NCBI RefSeq assembly: GCF_009900715.1
Contig: NZ_JAAAJC010000001.1
Span: 1,229,216 to 1,293,215, forward strand
Source of the DNA: Halococcus salsus
GTDB taxonomy: Archaea > Halobacteriota > Halobacteria > Halobacteriales > Halococcaceae
DNA length: 64,000 bases
Direction of reading: 5' to 3'
Shown: in pieces, positions 35,251-44,709 of the stretch
How positions within the stretch are numbered: the first letter of the stretch is position 1
Layout: the number at the start of each line of letters is the position of its first letter
Notes under the pieces: generated by a model
Told to the model about the DNA's origin: nothing
The model's input: only the letters and a program-made list of their open reading frames with translations
Databases searched by the model: none
Position numbers and translations under genes: made by a program

Positions 35251-37073
35251 GCCTCGAAACCGGACGGGACGAACACGGCGAGGAGCGCGCGCCGGCGGTC
35301 GACCCCGAGGCCCGCGCCGACGACGCCACCGTCCACGCGTTCCTCAACTGTTACCTCCGGGAGACGGGCGACTACGAGGTGGTCGACGAACCTGTCGCCG
35401 GGGTCGACCCCGGTGGGGATGGCTTACTGCGTGTGACACTCGCCGGGCAGGGGGTCGACCTGCTGGCTCCGCTCGCCTACCGTTCCCCGACCGAGCGCCA
35501 CCTCTTCGAGATCCCCGTTCGCTACCGAATGGGCGGTCAAAGGGCTCTCCCCCTCGACTCGGCCACGCTCGCCGCGCTGGTGATCAAGGACCTCTCGCTC
35601 ACGCAGGAGGGGGCGGCCGTCCCCGACGAGCTCCTCGAACGGGTGCTCCGGAGCAAGCGCGCGACCGAGACGTTCGTCAGGGCGCGTGCCGACGACGAGG
35701 AACGGCTCTACGCCGAACGGCTGTCGTTTCGCGACGCGGAGCAGGCGCTCGTCTTCGGCCACCACTGCCACCCGACACCGAAGAGCCGGCAGGGGATCGC
35801 GGCACGGAACCGCGCGACCTACGCGCCGGAACTCCGTGGAAGCTTTCCGCTACACTACTTCCGTGCGGACCCGGCCCTGGTATCGGCCGACTCGGCGCTC
35901 GACCGGAGCGCCACGCGGTGGGTGAAGGACGCCCTCCGCGACGATCCCGAGGTTCCCGAGTCGTTCGTCGCCAACCACGTCGCGAGCGACGACGCCCTCC
36001 TCCCGGTGCATCCCTGGCAGGCCCAGTATCTCCTCGACCAGTCGGCCGTCCAGGCGCGGCTCGGCGACGGCCTCGACCACCTTGGGGCGGTCGGTCGGGC
36101 GTTCTTCCCGACGACGTCCGTCCGGACGCTGTACAGCTCGGCGTCGCCGTTCATGGTGAAGTCCTCGCTGCACGTGCGGATAACCAACTCCCTCCGGACC
36201 AACAAGCTGCCGGAGCTGAAGCGGGGCGTCGCCATCGCCGAACTGCTCGACACCGCGTTCGGCGACGAGCTCGCCGCGACGTTCCCGGCGTTCGACGTGA
36301 TCCGGGATCCGGCGTATCTCGCGCTCGACCTCGGCGACGGCGAGTCGGGGCTGGAGACGGTGTTGCGTGCGAACCCGTTTTCGGGTGCCGACGGGCCGAA
36401 CGCCACACCCGTCGTCTCGCTCTGTCAGGACGCCATCGCCGGCCGGTCGCGGCTCGGTCGTCTCGTCGCTTCCATCGCCGACCGGGAGGACCGCTCGACG
36501 GGGGCGGTGAGTGCAGACTGGTTTCAGGACTACCTCCGCCTCTCGGTACGGCCCGTGCTCTGGCTCTACCTCGCCCAGGGCGTCGGTGTCGAGGCGCACC
36601 AGCAGAACACGGTGCTCGAACTCGACGCCGACGGCTACCCCGACAGATGTTACTACCGCGACAATCAGGGGTTCTACCTCCCCGAATCGAAACACGCCGA
36701 CGTCGAGGCGTCCCTCCCGGGAATCGGCGAACGTGCGGGCACCGTCTGTGCCGACGCGATCGCCGACGAACGGCTCCGCTACTACGTCGTCCTCAACAAC
36801 GCGCTCGGGGTGGTGAACGCCTTCGGAAGCGCCGGGCTCGTCGACGAACGTCGACTGTTGGGGCTGCTTCGGGACGAACTCGAACGCGCTCGTGAGCGGT
36901 ACGACCGACCTTCTTCCGACCTCCTCGGGCCGTTGCTCGAATCGCCGACCGTTCCCTGCAAGGCGAACCTGCTCACGCGCTTTCGGGGACTGGACGAACT
37001 GGAGAACGACCTCGAGAACCAGTCCGTCTACACGGCCGTCACGAACCCCCTCGTCACCGAACTCGACAGATGA
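35247..37073 (+). CDS. NIS siderophore synthetase, IucA/IucC family (RhbC-like)
   Basis: NRPS-independent siderophore synthetase of 608 residues that activates a carboxyl of citrate with ATP and joins it to an amine. Family blocks seen: GHHCHPTPKSRQGI, LPVHPWQAQYL, TSVRTLYSS, VKSSLHVRITNSLR, and the catalytic C-terminal HQQNTVLEL. The N-terminal 80 residues are variable. It overlaps both neighbours by ATGA. It is the first of two such enzymes; two are needed to amidate both outer carboxyls of citrate. Confidence 0.92.
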   Translation: MSLETGRDEHGEERAPAVDPEARADDATVHAFLNCYLRETGDYEVVDEPVAGVDPGGDGLLRVTLAGQGVDLLAPLAYRSPTERHLFEIPVRYRMGGQRALPLDSATLAALVIKDLSLTQEGAAVPDELLERVLRSKRATETFVRARADDEERLYAERLSFRDAEQALVFGHHCHPTPKSRQGIAARNRATYAPELRGSFPLHYFRADPALVSADSALDRSATRWVKDALRDDPEVPESFVANHVASDDALLPVHPWQAQYLLDQSAVQARLGDGLDHLGAVGRAFFPTTSVRTLYSSASPFMVKSSLHVRITNSLRTNKLPELKRGVAIAELLDTAFGDELAATFPAFDVIRDPAYLALDLGDGESGLETVLRANPFSGADGPNATPVVSLCQDAIAGRSRLGRLVASIADREDRSTGAVSADWFQDYLRLSVRPVLWLYLAQGVGVEAHQQNTVLELDADGYPDRCYYRDNQGFYLPESKHADVEASLPGIGERAGTVCADAIADERLRYYVVLNNALGVVNAFGSAGLVDERRLLGLLRDELERARERYDRPSSDLLGPLLESPTVPCKANLLTRFRGLDELENDLENQSVYTAVTNPLVTELDR

Positions 37074-37711
37074 CAGGACCCCACACTACGCACCCGACCG
37101 ACGACGAGTATCGGACCTACGACCCGGATATCGACCGCACGATATCGCTCCGCCGAGCGACCATCGAGCGCGACCTCGAACGGCTTCACTCCTGGCTGGG
37201 GAGCGACCACGTGAAGCCGTACTGGGACCTCGACCGCCCGTTGCCGGTGTTCCGCGAGCGCCTCCAGACGAAGCTCGCGGACGACCACCTCACGCCGTAC
37301 GTCGGCTGTCTCGACCACGTCCCGATGAGCTACTGGGAGTCCTACTGGGCCGCCGAAGACGACGTCGGCAACCACTACGACGCCGACCCCGCCGACCAAG
37401 GCGTGCACCTGCTGATCGGTCCCGAGGAGTATCTGGGGCACGGATACGCGTCCGCACTGCTGCGGGCGGTCGTCGCCATGCAGTTTGCCCACGCCGAGAC
37501 CGACCGAGTGGTCGCCGAACCCGACGTCCGGAACGAGCACGTCATCCACGTCTTCGAGCAGTGTGGCTTCGAGCCACGGACGGAGTTCGCCTTCGAAGAG
37601 GCCGGGAAGGACGCGCTGTTGCTGGTCTGTGAACGCGAGCACTTCGAGCGCGAGGTGATGGCCGACACGACTGCCGAAGCGGCTGAAACGACGGGTGGTG
37701 CCGATGGCTGA
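37070..37711 (+). CDS. Siderophore N-acyltransferase, GNAT family (IucB/RhbD-like)
   Basis: GNAT of 213 residues of the IucB/RhlD type, which acetylates the N-hydroxy amine to form a hydroxamate. Seen: SLRRATIERDLERLHSWL near the N-terminus, VPMSYWESYW in mid-chain, then the acetyl-CoA region GPEEYLGHGYASALLRAVV and the C-terminal FEQCGFEPRTEF. The ATG overlaps the synthetase stop (ATGA), and the last bases overlap the monooxygenase start. Acetyl is the usual donor group, though a longer acyl chain is possible. Confidence 0.88.
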   Translation: MTGPHTTHPTDDEYRTYDPDIDRTISLRRATIERDLERLHSWLGSDHVKPYWDLDRPLPVFRERLQTKLADDHLTPYVGCLDHVPMSYWESYWAAEDDVGNHYDADPADQGVHLLIGPEEYLGHGYASALLRAVVAMQFAHAETDRVVAEPDVRNEHVIHVFEQCGFEPRTEFAFEEAGKDALLLVCEREHFEREVMADTTAEAAETTGGADG

Positions 37712-39080
37712 GCGGTCGAGTGGTGGTGAAGTCCACGACGTCGTCGGCATCGGGATCGGTCCGTTCAACCTCGGTCTCGCGGCGATGGTGGACGGCGTCG
37801 AGGAGGACCTCGAAACCGTCTTCCTCGAACGCGAACCCGCGTTCAACTGGCACGAGGGGATGTTGCTTGAGAGAACGACGCTCGAAGTCCCCTTCCTCGC
37901 CGACCTCGTGACGCTCGCGGACCCGACGAACCCCCACAGCTACCTCAACTACCTGCGGGAGACGGGTCGGCTCTACGAGTTCTACTTCTACGAGACGTTT
38001 CAGATCCCCAGACGGGAGTTCAACGACTACCTCCGGTGGGTCGCCGACTCCCTCGGGGGATTGGAGTTCAGCCGTGAAGTGATCGAGATCGGCTGGGACG
38101 ACGACCACGAGCACTACGTCGTCATCGCTCACCACCCAGGGACGGGCGAGCGCTTCGAGTACCGCGGCGAGAACCTCGCGCTGGGGATCGGCTCGCGGCC
38201 ACAGGTACCCGACCACCTGCAGGGTCATCCCGAGGAGGACGTCTTCCACACCGCCCGGTACCGTCACAACCGCGAACGGGTCTCAAGAGCTGATTCGGTC
38301 ACCGTCGTCGGATCCGGTCAGAGCGCTGCGGAGGTGTTCGAGGACCTGCTGGAGCGCCAGCCCGGGGCGGGCTATCGGCTCGACTGGCTCACCCGTTCTG
38401 ACGGGTTCTTCCCGATGGAGTACTCGAAGCTCGGGCTGCAGCACTTCACGCCTGAGTACGAGCGGTACGTCTACGACCTGCCCCAGAAGGTCAAGGACGA
38501 CCTCGTCCCGAACCAGGACCGCCTCTACAAGGGTGTCGACCCGGGGACGAGCGCCGACATCTACGACCTGCTGTATCGGCGCTCCATCGGCGACCGGGAG
38601 CCGGACGTGGGACTGTTCGCGATGACGGAGGTGCGGGACATCGAGGCCGTCGGGGAGGGCTACGCGCTCGACTGTCACCAGTGGCAGGCCGAGGAGTCGT
38701 TCGTCCACGAGAGCGAGGTCGTGATTCTCGGGACCGGCTACGAACGCCCGATCCCGGGCTTCCTCGAACCGCTCGAAAACGCGATCGGCTGGGACGACCG
38801 GGGCCGATTTGAAGTGACCGAAGACCACCGTCTCGTTATCGACCACCCCGGCGACGTGTTCCTCCAGAACGCGGAGCTCCACACCCACGGCGTCGGCGTA
38901 CCGGACCTCGGGCTCGGTGCCTACCGCAACACGAGGTTCGTCAATCGGCTCGTCGGTCGCGAAGCCTACCCCGAGGACACGGACACCGTCTACCAGGACT
39001 TCGCCGTCGAACAGTTCGTCGAACGCTCGCCGGGCGCTTCCGTCCACGAGGGCGACCCGGCACCAACCCGCAACGACTGA
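37704..39080 (+). CDS. Amine N-monooxygenase of siderophore synthesis (IucD/RhbE-like)
   Basis: Flavin-dependent N-hydroxylating monooxygenase of 458 residues that hydroxylates the amine of 1,3-diaminopropane (lysine or ornithine in relatives) with NADPH and oxygen. FAD site VVGIGIGPFNLGLAAMV near the N-terminus, then FNWHEGMLLE, the NADPH site VTVVGSGQSAAEVFEDLL, and C-terminal LGTGYERPIP with LGLGAYRN. ATG 37704 (MAERSS) overlaps the acyltransferase stop; GTG 37695 is an alternative. The next gene starts one base after the stop. Confidence 0.92.
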   Translation: MAERSSGGEVHDVVGIGIGPFNLGLAAMVDGVEEDLETVFLEREPAFNWHEGMLLERTTLEVPFLADLVTLADPTNPHSYLNYLRETGRLYEFYFYETFQIPRREFNDYLRWVADSLGGLEFSREVIEIGWDDDHEHYVVIAHHPGTGERFEYRGENLALGIGSRPQVPDHLQGHPEEDVFHTARYRHNRERVSRADSVTVVGSGQSAAEVFEDLLERQPGAGYRLDWLTRSDGFFPMEYSKLGLQHFTPEYERYVYDLPQKVKDDLVPNQDRLYKGVDPGTSADIYDLLYRRSIGDREPDVGLFAMTEVRDIEAVGEGYALDCHQWQAEESFVHESEVVILGTGYERPIPGFLEPLENAIGWDDRGRFEVTEDHRLVIDHPGDVFLQNAELHTHGVGVPDLGLGAYRNTRFVNRLVGREAYPEDTDTVYQDFAVEQFVERSPGASVHEGDPAPTRND

Positions 39081-39081
39081 C

Positions 39082-40890
39082 ATGAACCCGAACGACACCA
39101 CCCGACAGGACGCGCTGACACCCGAGATATGGACGACGAGCGAGCGCCGCCTCCTGACGAAGATGCTCGAATCCTTCGCCTACGAGGAGATACTCGCACC
39201 GCGGAAGGTCCGGGACGGCGACGACCGTGCCGATTTCAGGTTCGACCTCGGTCCGGCGAGCTATCGCTTCGAGGCCAGCGAGCGGCTCATGGATAGCCTC
39301 CACGTCCACGGTGACACCGTCGAGCGACGAACGGACGGGGACTGGACGGGGCTCGACGACCCGTTTCGCCTGCTGCGCGACCTCGGCGAAACCACCGGTC
39401 TGGATGGACTCACCGAGGGGAACCTCGTCCGCGAGTACAAGCGAACGCTGCTCGCGGACGCCCACATCGAAGCCAGAAAGCGCGACCGCGAGGGGTTCGA
39501 CCCGCTGGCCCTCGGCTACGCACAGCTCGAAGGCGAGATGGAGGGCCATCCCTGGATCACCTACAACAAGGGTCGGCTCGGCTGGGGATACGACGACTAC
39601 CGACGGTACGCCCCGGAGATGAAAGAGCCCGTGAAGCTCTCGTGGGTCGCCGTCCGGAAGACGACGTCGACGTTCGTCGCGACCGACGGGGTCGACCATG
39701 ACGCGCTCGTCCGGGGCGAACTCGGGGATCGCTACGAGGTCTTTCGGGACCGCCTCGCCTCGAAGGGCCTCGACCCGGAGAGCTACTACCTCCTGCCGGT
39801 CCACGACTGGCAGTGGGAACACAGCGTCGTCCCGCTGTTTCCCGACCACATCGCCGACGACCGCATCGTCCCGCTCGGCGAGGGGCCCGACGAGTACCTG
39901 CCACAGCAGTCCGTCCGCACGTTCGTCAACGTCGACCACGACGGGAAACACCACGTGAAGGTGCCGATGCGGATCCTCAACACGCTCGTCTGGCGTGGAC
40001 TGCCGGGCGAACGGACGGAACTCGCGCCGACCGTCACCGAGTACATCGAGGGGATCTACGAGAACGATAGCTTCCTCCAGGACCAGGGGCTCGTTCTCCC
40101 GGGCGAGATCGCGGGCATCAACTACGACCACGGGGATTTCACGGCCATCGACGGCTCGCCCTATCAGTACCACGAGTTGCTAGGGGTGGTGTGGCGCGAG
40201 TCGATCCACACGTTCCTCGACGGCGACGAGCGCGCGGTCACGCTGTCGGCGCTGATGCACGTCGACGGCGAGGGCGTCCCGTACGTCTCGCGGCTCGTCG
40301 AGCGATCCGGGCTGACGCTCGACGAGTGGCTGGAGTCGTTCTTCGACACCGTGTTGCCGCCGCTGTTGCACTTCCTCTACCGGTACGGGACGGTGTTCTC
40401 GCCGCACGGCCAGAACACCATCCTCGTCGTCGAGGACGGTGTTCCGACGCGGCTCGCGGTGAAGGACTTCGTCGACGACGTGAACGTGAGCGACCAGCCG
40501 CTCCCCGAGCTGGCGGCCCTCCCCGACGAAATGCACGACGTGCTCCGGAAGGAACCCCCGGAGGGGCTCTGTCAGTTCGTCTTCTGTGGGCTGTTCGTCT
40601 GCGTGCTCCGGTACGTCGCGGACGTGCTCGTCGAACACGAGAACTACACCGAGGAGCGGTTCTGGCGGCACGCCCGGACGGCCGTTCTCGACTATCAGGC
40701 GCGGTTCCCGGAACTGGCGGAGCGCTTCGAGCTGTTCGACCTGCTCCAGCCGGAGTTCACGAAGCTCACCCTGAACCGGAATCGACTGTTCAACTACGGC
40801 TACGACGACGCCCCCGCCCGTCCGCACGCCGTCGAACACGGGACGGTGACGAACCCGCTCTACGAGGTCGCGAACGAGCGCTCCGGCTGA
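39082..40890 (+). CDS. NIS siderophore synthetase, IucA/IucC family (RhbF-like)
   Basis: Second NIS synthetase, 602 residues, likely to catalyse the final condensation on the mono-amide of citrate. Seen: LEGEMEGHPWITYNKGRLGW, LPVHDWQWEHSVVPLF, QQSVRTFVNV, VKVPMRILNTLVWRGL and the C-terminal SPHGQNTILVVED with KDFVDDVNV. The start ATG is one base after the monooxygenase stop. The six-gene order equals rhbABCDEF. This gene ends the operon; no uptake receptor or ABC importer follows in the window. Confidence 0.92.
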   Translation: MNPNDTTRQDALTPEIWTTSERRLLTKMLESFAYEEILAPRKVRDGDDRADFRFDLGPASYRFEASERLMDSLHVHGDTVERRTDGDWTGLDDPFRLLRDLGETTGLDGLTEGNLVREYKRTLLADAHIEARKRDREGFDPLALGYAQLEGEMEGHPWITYNKGRLGWGYDDYRRYAPEMKEPVKLSWVAVRKTTSTFVATDGVDHDALVRGELGDRYEVFRDRLASKGLDPESYYLLPVHDWQWEHSVVPLFPDHIADDRIVPLGEGPDEYLPQQSVRTFVNVDHDGKHHVKVPMRILNTLVWRGLPGERTELAPTVTEYIEGIYENDSFLQDQGLVLPGEIAGINYDHGDFTAIDGSPYQYHELLGVVWRESIHTFLDGDERAVTLSALMHVDGEGVPYVSRLVERSGLTLDEWLESFFDTVLPPLLHFLYRYGTVFSPHGQNTILVVEDGVPTRLAVKDFVDDVNVSDQPLPELAALPDEMHDVLRKEPPEGLCQFVFCGLFVCVLRYVADVLVEHENYTEERFWRHARTAVLDYQARFPELAERFELFDLLQPEFTKLTLNRNRLFNYGYDDAPARPHAVEHGTVTNPLYEVANERSG

Positions 40891-41075
40891 ATCGGTTGTA
40901 GCCGGGTCGGTGGCCGAGCGGCTCCGGCTACCGTTCGCCGCCACGGTCTCCGTGGCCGCCCTGCTGGCGGATCGATTCCCCGTGCTCGGGCCTCGGCGGG
41001 GCAAAGGCGTGAAACGACCCATCGGAGCGGGCACGGGCGGGATCCGAAAAGCGGGGCAAGCGTCTCGGAGTGGGA
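40891..41075. other. Intergenic region after the siderophore operon
   Basis: No gene is evident. Together with 41202-41404 it makes up a 514-base gap whose only coding candidate is the short minus-strand frame at 41076-41201. Confidence 0.4.
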
Positions 41076-41201
41076 TCAGTTGTTACTGATACCGACGTGG
41101 AGCGGTTCACCGGTTTCGAGGTTCTCGATCACGATGACTACCTCGCCGTCCAGGGCGGTCGTGGAGACTTGGGGATTCCGGCGCTCGCGACCCGGTCGCA
41201 C
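41076..41201 (-). CDS. Possible 41-residue protein
   Basis: A minus-strand frame from GTG 41201 that ends with IENLETGEPLHVGISNN. GGAG lies seven bases before the GTG, and the composition is protein-like. No family is recognised and the frame is short, so this is a weak candidate. It sits alone in the gap between the siderophore operon and the TauE-like gene. Confidence 0.3.
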   Translation of the reverse strand: MRPGRERRNPQVSTTALDGEVVIVIENLETGEPLHVGISNN

Positions 41202-41404
41202 GTTATCTCCAATCTACCACTCTCGTCGGCTCTGGCTTCGTAATACTCCATCCGCGATGCTTTCCCCTGTAACGGTATCACTCCGCTGCAGGCGAGAGCA
41301 GCCCTGGGACTCACGAGCGTCGAGCGGACTACGTCGACCATCACCAACTCTCGCGATCATATCGAACAAGTTTCATTTACTCCCTCCAGCGAGGAGAGTG
41401 GCTA

Positions 41405-42184
41405 GTGGAACTCGCCCTGCTCGTGGTTCTCGTGGCGGTCTCGTTCGCCGGCGGCGCTGTGGTCACGTCCGTCGGTCCCGGCGGGATATTCGTCGTCGCG
41501 GCACTGTACGGGCTCACGGCGCTTCCAGCGGCGGTCGTCGCCGGTACCTCGAGCGTGACCTTCATCGGTGGATCGGTCCTCGGAGCGGCGGGATACGTCT
41601 ACTCAGACGACATGGATTGGGGAATGGCGCTCCTCATCGGAATCGGTGGTGCCGTCGGAACACAACTCGGGGTACTCCTCAACGGTGTCGTGTCCCGGCG
41701 ATCGTTCGGCGTCCTCCTCGGCGTCCTGTTGGGTACGGTCGGCGCGACGATCCTCCTCCGCGAGCGAGGGAGTCTCGACCGACTCCCGACGGAAGCACTC
41801 GACGTCACACCGACCAGCAGTGCTGGAGTCGTGGTCTTCGGGACGGTCGGTCTCCTGGTTGGAGCCGCCGGCGGGCTGTTCGGCATCGGTGGTGCGGCAC
41901 TCGTCCCGCCGGCGTTGGTACTGGTCGGCGTCTCCATGATCACCGCGCTGGCGGTCACCCAGGTCGCAGTCGTATTCATCGCGTCGGCGTCGGCGGTCTC
42001 TTACACCCTTCAGGGGTCGGTCGCCGTGCCACTGGTGTTCGCCATCACCGCCGGCTATCTCCTCGGCGCGCTCGGTGGGTGGCGAGTCGCGAAGCGTGTC
42101 GATCCGAATCGACTCACCACCGTCCTGGGTGTGCTCTTGATCGGATTGATGCCGGTTCTCGTGTATCGGTCCCTCGTCCTCTGA
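41405..42184 (+). CDS. Sulfite exporter TauE/SafE family permease
   Basis: Membrane protein of 259 residues with about eight helices and the internal duplication of the TauE/SafE family. The repeat motifs are VTSVGPGGIFVVAALYGL in the first half and GGLFGIGGAALVPPALVLVG in the second. Members export sulfite, sulfoacetate or other small organic anions. The GTG at 41405 gives the normal family start. It has no functional neighbour that would identify the substrate. Confidence 0.85.
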   Translation: MELALLVVLVAVSFAGGAVVTSVGPGGIFVVAALYGLTALPAAVVAGTSSVTFIGGSVLGAAGYVYSDDMDWGMALLIGIGGAVGTQLGVLLNGVVSRRSFGVLLGVLLGTVGATILLRERGSLDRLPTEALDVTPTSSAGVVVFGTVGLLVGAAGGLFGIGGAALVPPALVLVGVSMITALAVTQVAVVFIASASAVSYTLQGSVAVPLVFAITAGYLLGALGGWRVAKRVDPNRLTTVLGVLLIGLMPVLVYRSLVL

Positions 42185-42371
42185 TACGCTGTGTCGACTG
42201 CTTTCGTTCCCAAGCAAAACGTTTGGTCCGGAAGTAGAGACGATCGCTCTCGGCCCGTGTCCACGGTGCGCCAGTCCACCCTCACGGTCCTCCTCAGACT
42301 CCGTTGCTCTCCGAGGGAAGTAAAGCACGGTGCGAGCAGAGTTGTAATTGCGGCGGAGGAGAACGGAGGCT

Positions 42372-42590
42372 TTAGGCGTCGAGTTCGCTCTGCGCCTTCT
42401 CGGTGAGGTTCGTCTCTTCGACGTAGCTCGCGATCGTGAGGATCGTCGGTGCCCAGAGCCCGACGAATATCCCCTTGCTTCGCTCGCCTCGAACGTAGAA
42501 CAGATAGAGCGAATAGAGTATCGATAGCCCCGCCGCGCTGAGTGCAGCGGTCGATGCCTTCTCGTCCGTGTCCATGTCTTGGTCTGCCAT
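42372..42590 (-). CDS. Small membrane protein, unknown function
   Basis: Predicted 72-residue protein with two hydrophobic helices (AALSAAGLSILYSLYLFYV and IFVGLWAPTILTIASYV) around a basic loop, and an acidic tail. Similar two-helix proteins are common in haloarchaea but I know no function. ATG 42590 (MADQDMDTDE) is chosen; ATG 42599 is three codons upstream. It may share a transcript with the antiporter gene that lies upstream on the same strand. Confidence 0.6.
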   Translation of the reverse strand: MADQDMDTDEKASTAALSAAGLSILYSLYLFYVRGERSKGIFVGLWAPTILTIASYVEETNLTEKAQSELDA

Positions 42591-42743
42591 TGCGAGCATG
42601 TTTTCATCGCGCACTGCTTCACCGTCCGGCTTGCAAGTAACGGCTCGCCGAACCGGTTTCGGATGGAGGGATTTTTGAGCCGGATCGACCGTTGTTCGCC
42701 GTCGGGAACGGCCCCACATCCCGATGTTCCTTCGCGGTGATGG

Positions 42744-42830
42744 ATGCCCGAAGGTCCTAATGGACAAGCCGCTGAGCAACACGCTCGTCCGTGCTCTTGA
42801 ACCCCCTGACACCGAAACCGGAGCGAGCAC
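42744..42830 (+). pseudogene. Possible remnant of a universal stress protein gene
   Basis: Removing one C from the run at 42747-42749 would give a protein starting MPKVLMDKPLSNTLVRALEP, which recalls the N-terminus of universal stress proteins (MPKVLV...SPLS...AL). As it stands the frame is broken and the similarity ends after about 27 residues. UspA-type genes often neighbour cation antiporters in haloarchaea. The rest of the 323-base gap shows no gene. Confidence 0.3.
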
Positions 42831-42913
42831 CTCGATGATGACAGTCACGATCGCGACTGCGGGTTCGGTCTTGCCCCTTGGATGGCCCCCGAACCAGGGT
42901 GGCCGTCCAACAC

Positions 42914-44170
42914 CTAGGTTTCTGCCATCTCAAGTCCAGTGAACGCCCAGCGTAGTATCGGGACTGCAACCACGGTTGTGAGGATGGCCACGAGTACGAT
43001 GACACCGTACATAGCTTCCGTAAGGACTCCCAACGACAGACCGACGCTAGCTACGACGAGCTCGAGCGCTCCGCGCGCGTTGAGACCCGCGCCCATACCG
43101 ATCACCTCTCGACCCCGTCGACCGACGAGCGATGCCCCTGCTGCGGTTCCGATGAATTTCCCACCTACCGCGACGAGAACCGTGACAACTGCGAGGGCTG
43201 TGACCAACGGATCGGCGAGCGTCGTCAGATCGGCTTTGAGCCCGGCAGTCGCGAAAAAGACCGGTGCCAGCACTGCGAGGGTTAGGCTCTCGAAGTTTTG
43301 CCGTACCTCCCGCGCCAGTAGATCCGTTCGACGGACGAGCACCCCCACCACAAACGCGCCGAGAAATGCCTCAATTCCGAGCTCTTCCGCCAGCGCTGCG
43401 ACACCGAGTGAAAGGAGGATGAGCGTCGAGAGGTGGCCGATAGGGGGACCTCGCTGTGTGTGTTGATAGACCGCGTCGATAGCTCGCTGGCCAACCGTGA
43501 ACATGACGACGAAAAACCCAACGAGGACCCCGACGGTAACGGCTGTAGCGGGAAGATCCACCGAGCCACGTTGAGCGATCCCCGCAACCACCGACAGAAG
43601 CACCCACCCAATGACGTCATTGATGAGAGCTGCGGCGAGCAGGACCTGCGTGGGGTCGCGGTGAACGATGTCTAGGTCGATGAGAACACGGGCGATAACT
43701 GGAACCGCCGATATCGAGAGGGCTGTTGCGAGAAAAAGAGCGAAGAGGAGCCGCTGTCCGGGGTCGACGAGATATGCGGCGGGAATCAGCCATCCGAGTG
43801 CAAATCCGGAAGCGAACGGAACCAGAATACTCCCTGCGGCAATGGCTATCGCCACCGATGCTCGCTGCCGGATCAGGTCAATATCCGTCTCCAGACCGGC
43901 GAGAACGAGCAGGAACAAGAGACCGAGTTGACCGACAGCATCGAGCGCGAGCGCTCCACCGACACCGTCCGGAAAGAGCGTCGCAAAGACGTTTGGAGCA
44001 GCCCAGCTGAGAAACGAGGGCCCGAGAAGGATTCCCGTGAGTAATTCCCCGACAACCGGTGCGAAGCCGAGCCGTTTCGCGATCTCCCCCAGGAGTCGAG
44101 CAGTTAGAAGGATCACGAAGAGCTGAAGCGTGAACCGTGTGAGCGTCGGGGCTTCGATGGCGAGCAGCAT
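42914..44170 (-). CDS. CPA2-type cation:proton antiporter
   Basis: Sodium/hydrogen exchanger family protein of 418 residues with about 12-13 helices. Typical blocks are LGFAPVVGELLTGILLGPSFL, LGLLFLLVLAGLETD, ATALSISAVPVIARVLIDL and AALINDVIGWVLLSVVAG, the last carrying the acidic residue expected in the ion site. C-terminal GMGAGLNARGALELVVA is also typical. There is no cytoplasmic TrkA-N domain. It likely exchanges Na+ or K+ for protons. GC content in this gene is a little lower than in its neighbours. Confidence 0.88.
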   Translation of the reverse strand: MLLAIEAPTLTRFTLQLFVILLTARLLGEIAKRLGFAPVVGELLTGILLGPSFLSWAAPNVFATLFPDGVGGALALDAVGQLGLLFLLVLAGLETDIDLIRQRASVAIAIAAGSILVPFASGFALGWLIPAAYLVDPGQRLLFALFLATALSISAVPVIARVLIDLDIVHRDPTQVLLAAALINDVIGWVLLSVVAGIAQRGSVDLPATAVTVGVLVGFFVVMFTVGQRAIDAVYQHTQRGPPIGHLSTLILLSLGVAALAEELGIEAFLGAFVVGVLVRRTDLLAREVRQNFESLTLAVLAPVFFATAGLKADLTTLADPLVTALAVVTVLVAVGGKFIGTAAGASLVGRRGREVIGMGAGLNARGALELVVASVGLSLGVLTEAMYGVIVLVAILTTVVAVPILRWAFTGLEMAET

Positions 44171-44424
44171 ATAGCTACTAGAACTCGTAGCCGCGGCTGT
44201 CTGTTAAGTGATCGTGGTCTCCGTCCCTTGGAGGGCCCAACGTCCCTCAACCCCCGTTTAGTGACCGAGAAGAGGTCTCGAAACTCCGATCGCTGCACTC
44301 CTAACTGGATAACGAAGGACCAGCACCCTCCACATTACAGTGGGGACCGAGGCGCTCACGAACCGCGTGGACCGGACGTGTCCCATTCCGTTTAGTAGCT
44401 CGGATACGTATCGCCATCCGAGAC

Positions 44425-44709
44425 ATGTCGGACGACTTCGCCCTCAACGACTTCGACCGAATCCGTGACCAGGCGCTCGACGCGATCGACCAAGAGGACG
44501 TCGTCTCGATGTACGTGGGATTGATCCCGGAGAACGGAACGAACGAGTATTATTTCGGCAACACGGTCGAGGACGCGGAGCTCAGGGAGATGGCCGGCAA
44601 GCAGCTCGGGATGATGGCCCGCGTACTCGCGGACCAATCGGAGTGGTCCGTCGAGGAGGTAGCACAGCACGCCGTCGAGCAGGCCGAGTCGATGCGTCTT
44701 CAGCCCTAA
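44425..44709 (+). CDS. Conserved small acidic protein, unknown function
   Basis: Predicted 94-residue soluble protein, strongly acidic and mostly helical (begins MSDDFALNDFDRIRDQALDA; later DAELREMAGKQLGMMARVL). A TTTAGTAG element about 32 bases before the ATG fits a leaderless promoter. Its composition is typically haloarchaeal. I do not recognise the family and see no motif that would give a function. Confidence 0.68.
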   Translation: MSDDFALNDFDRIRDQALDAIDQEDVVSMYVGLIPENGTNEYYFGNTVEDAELREMAGKQLGMMARVLADQSEWSVEEVAQHAVEQAESMRLQP

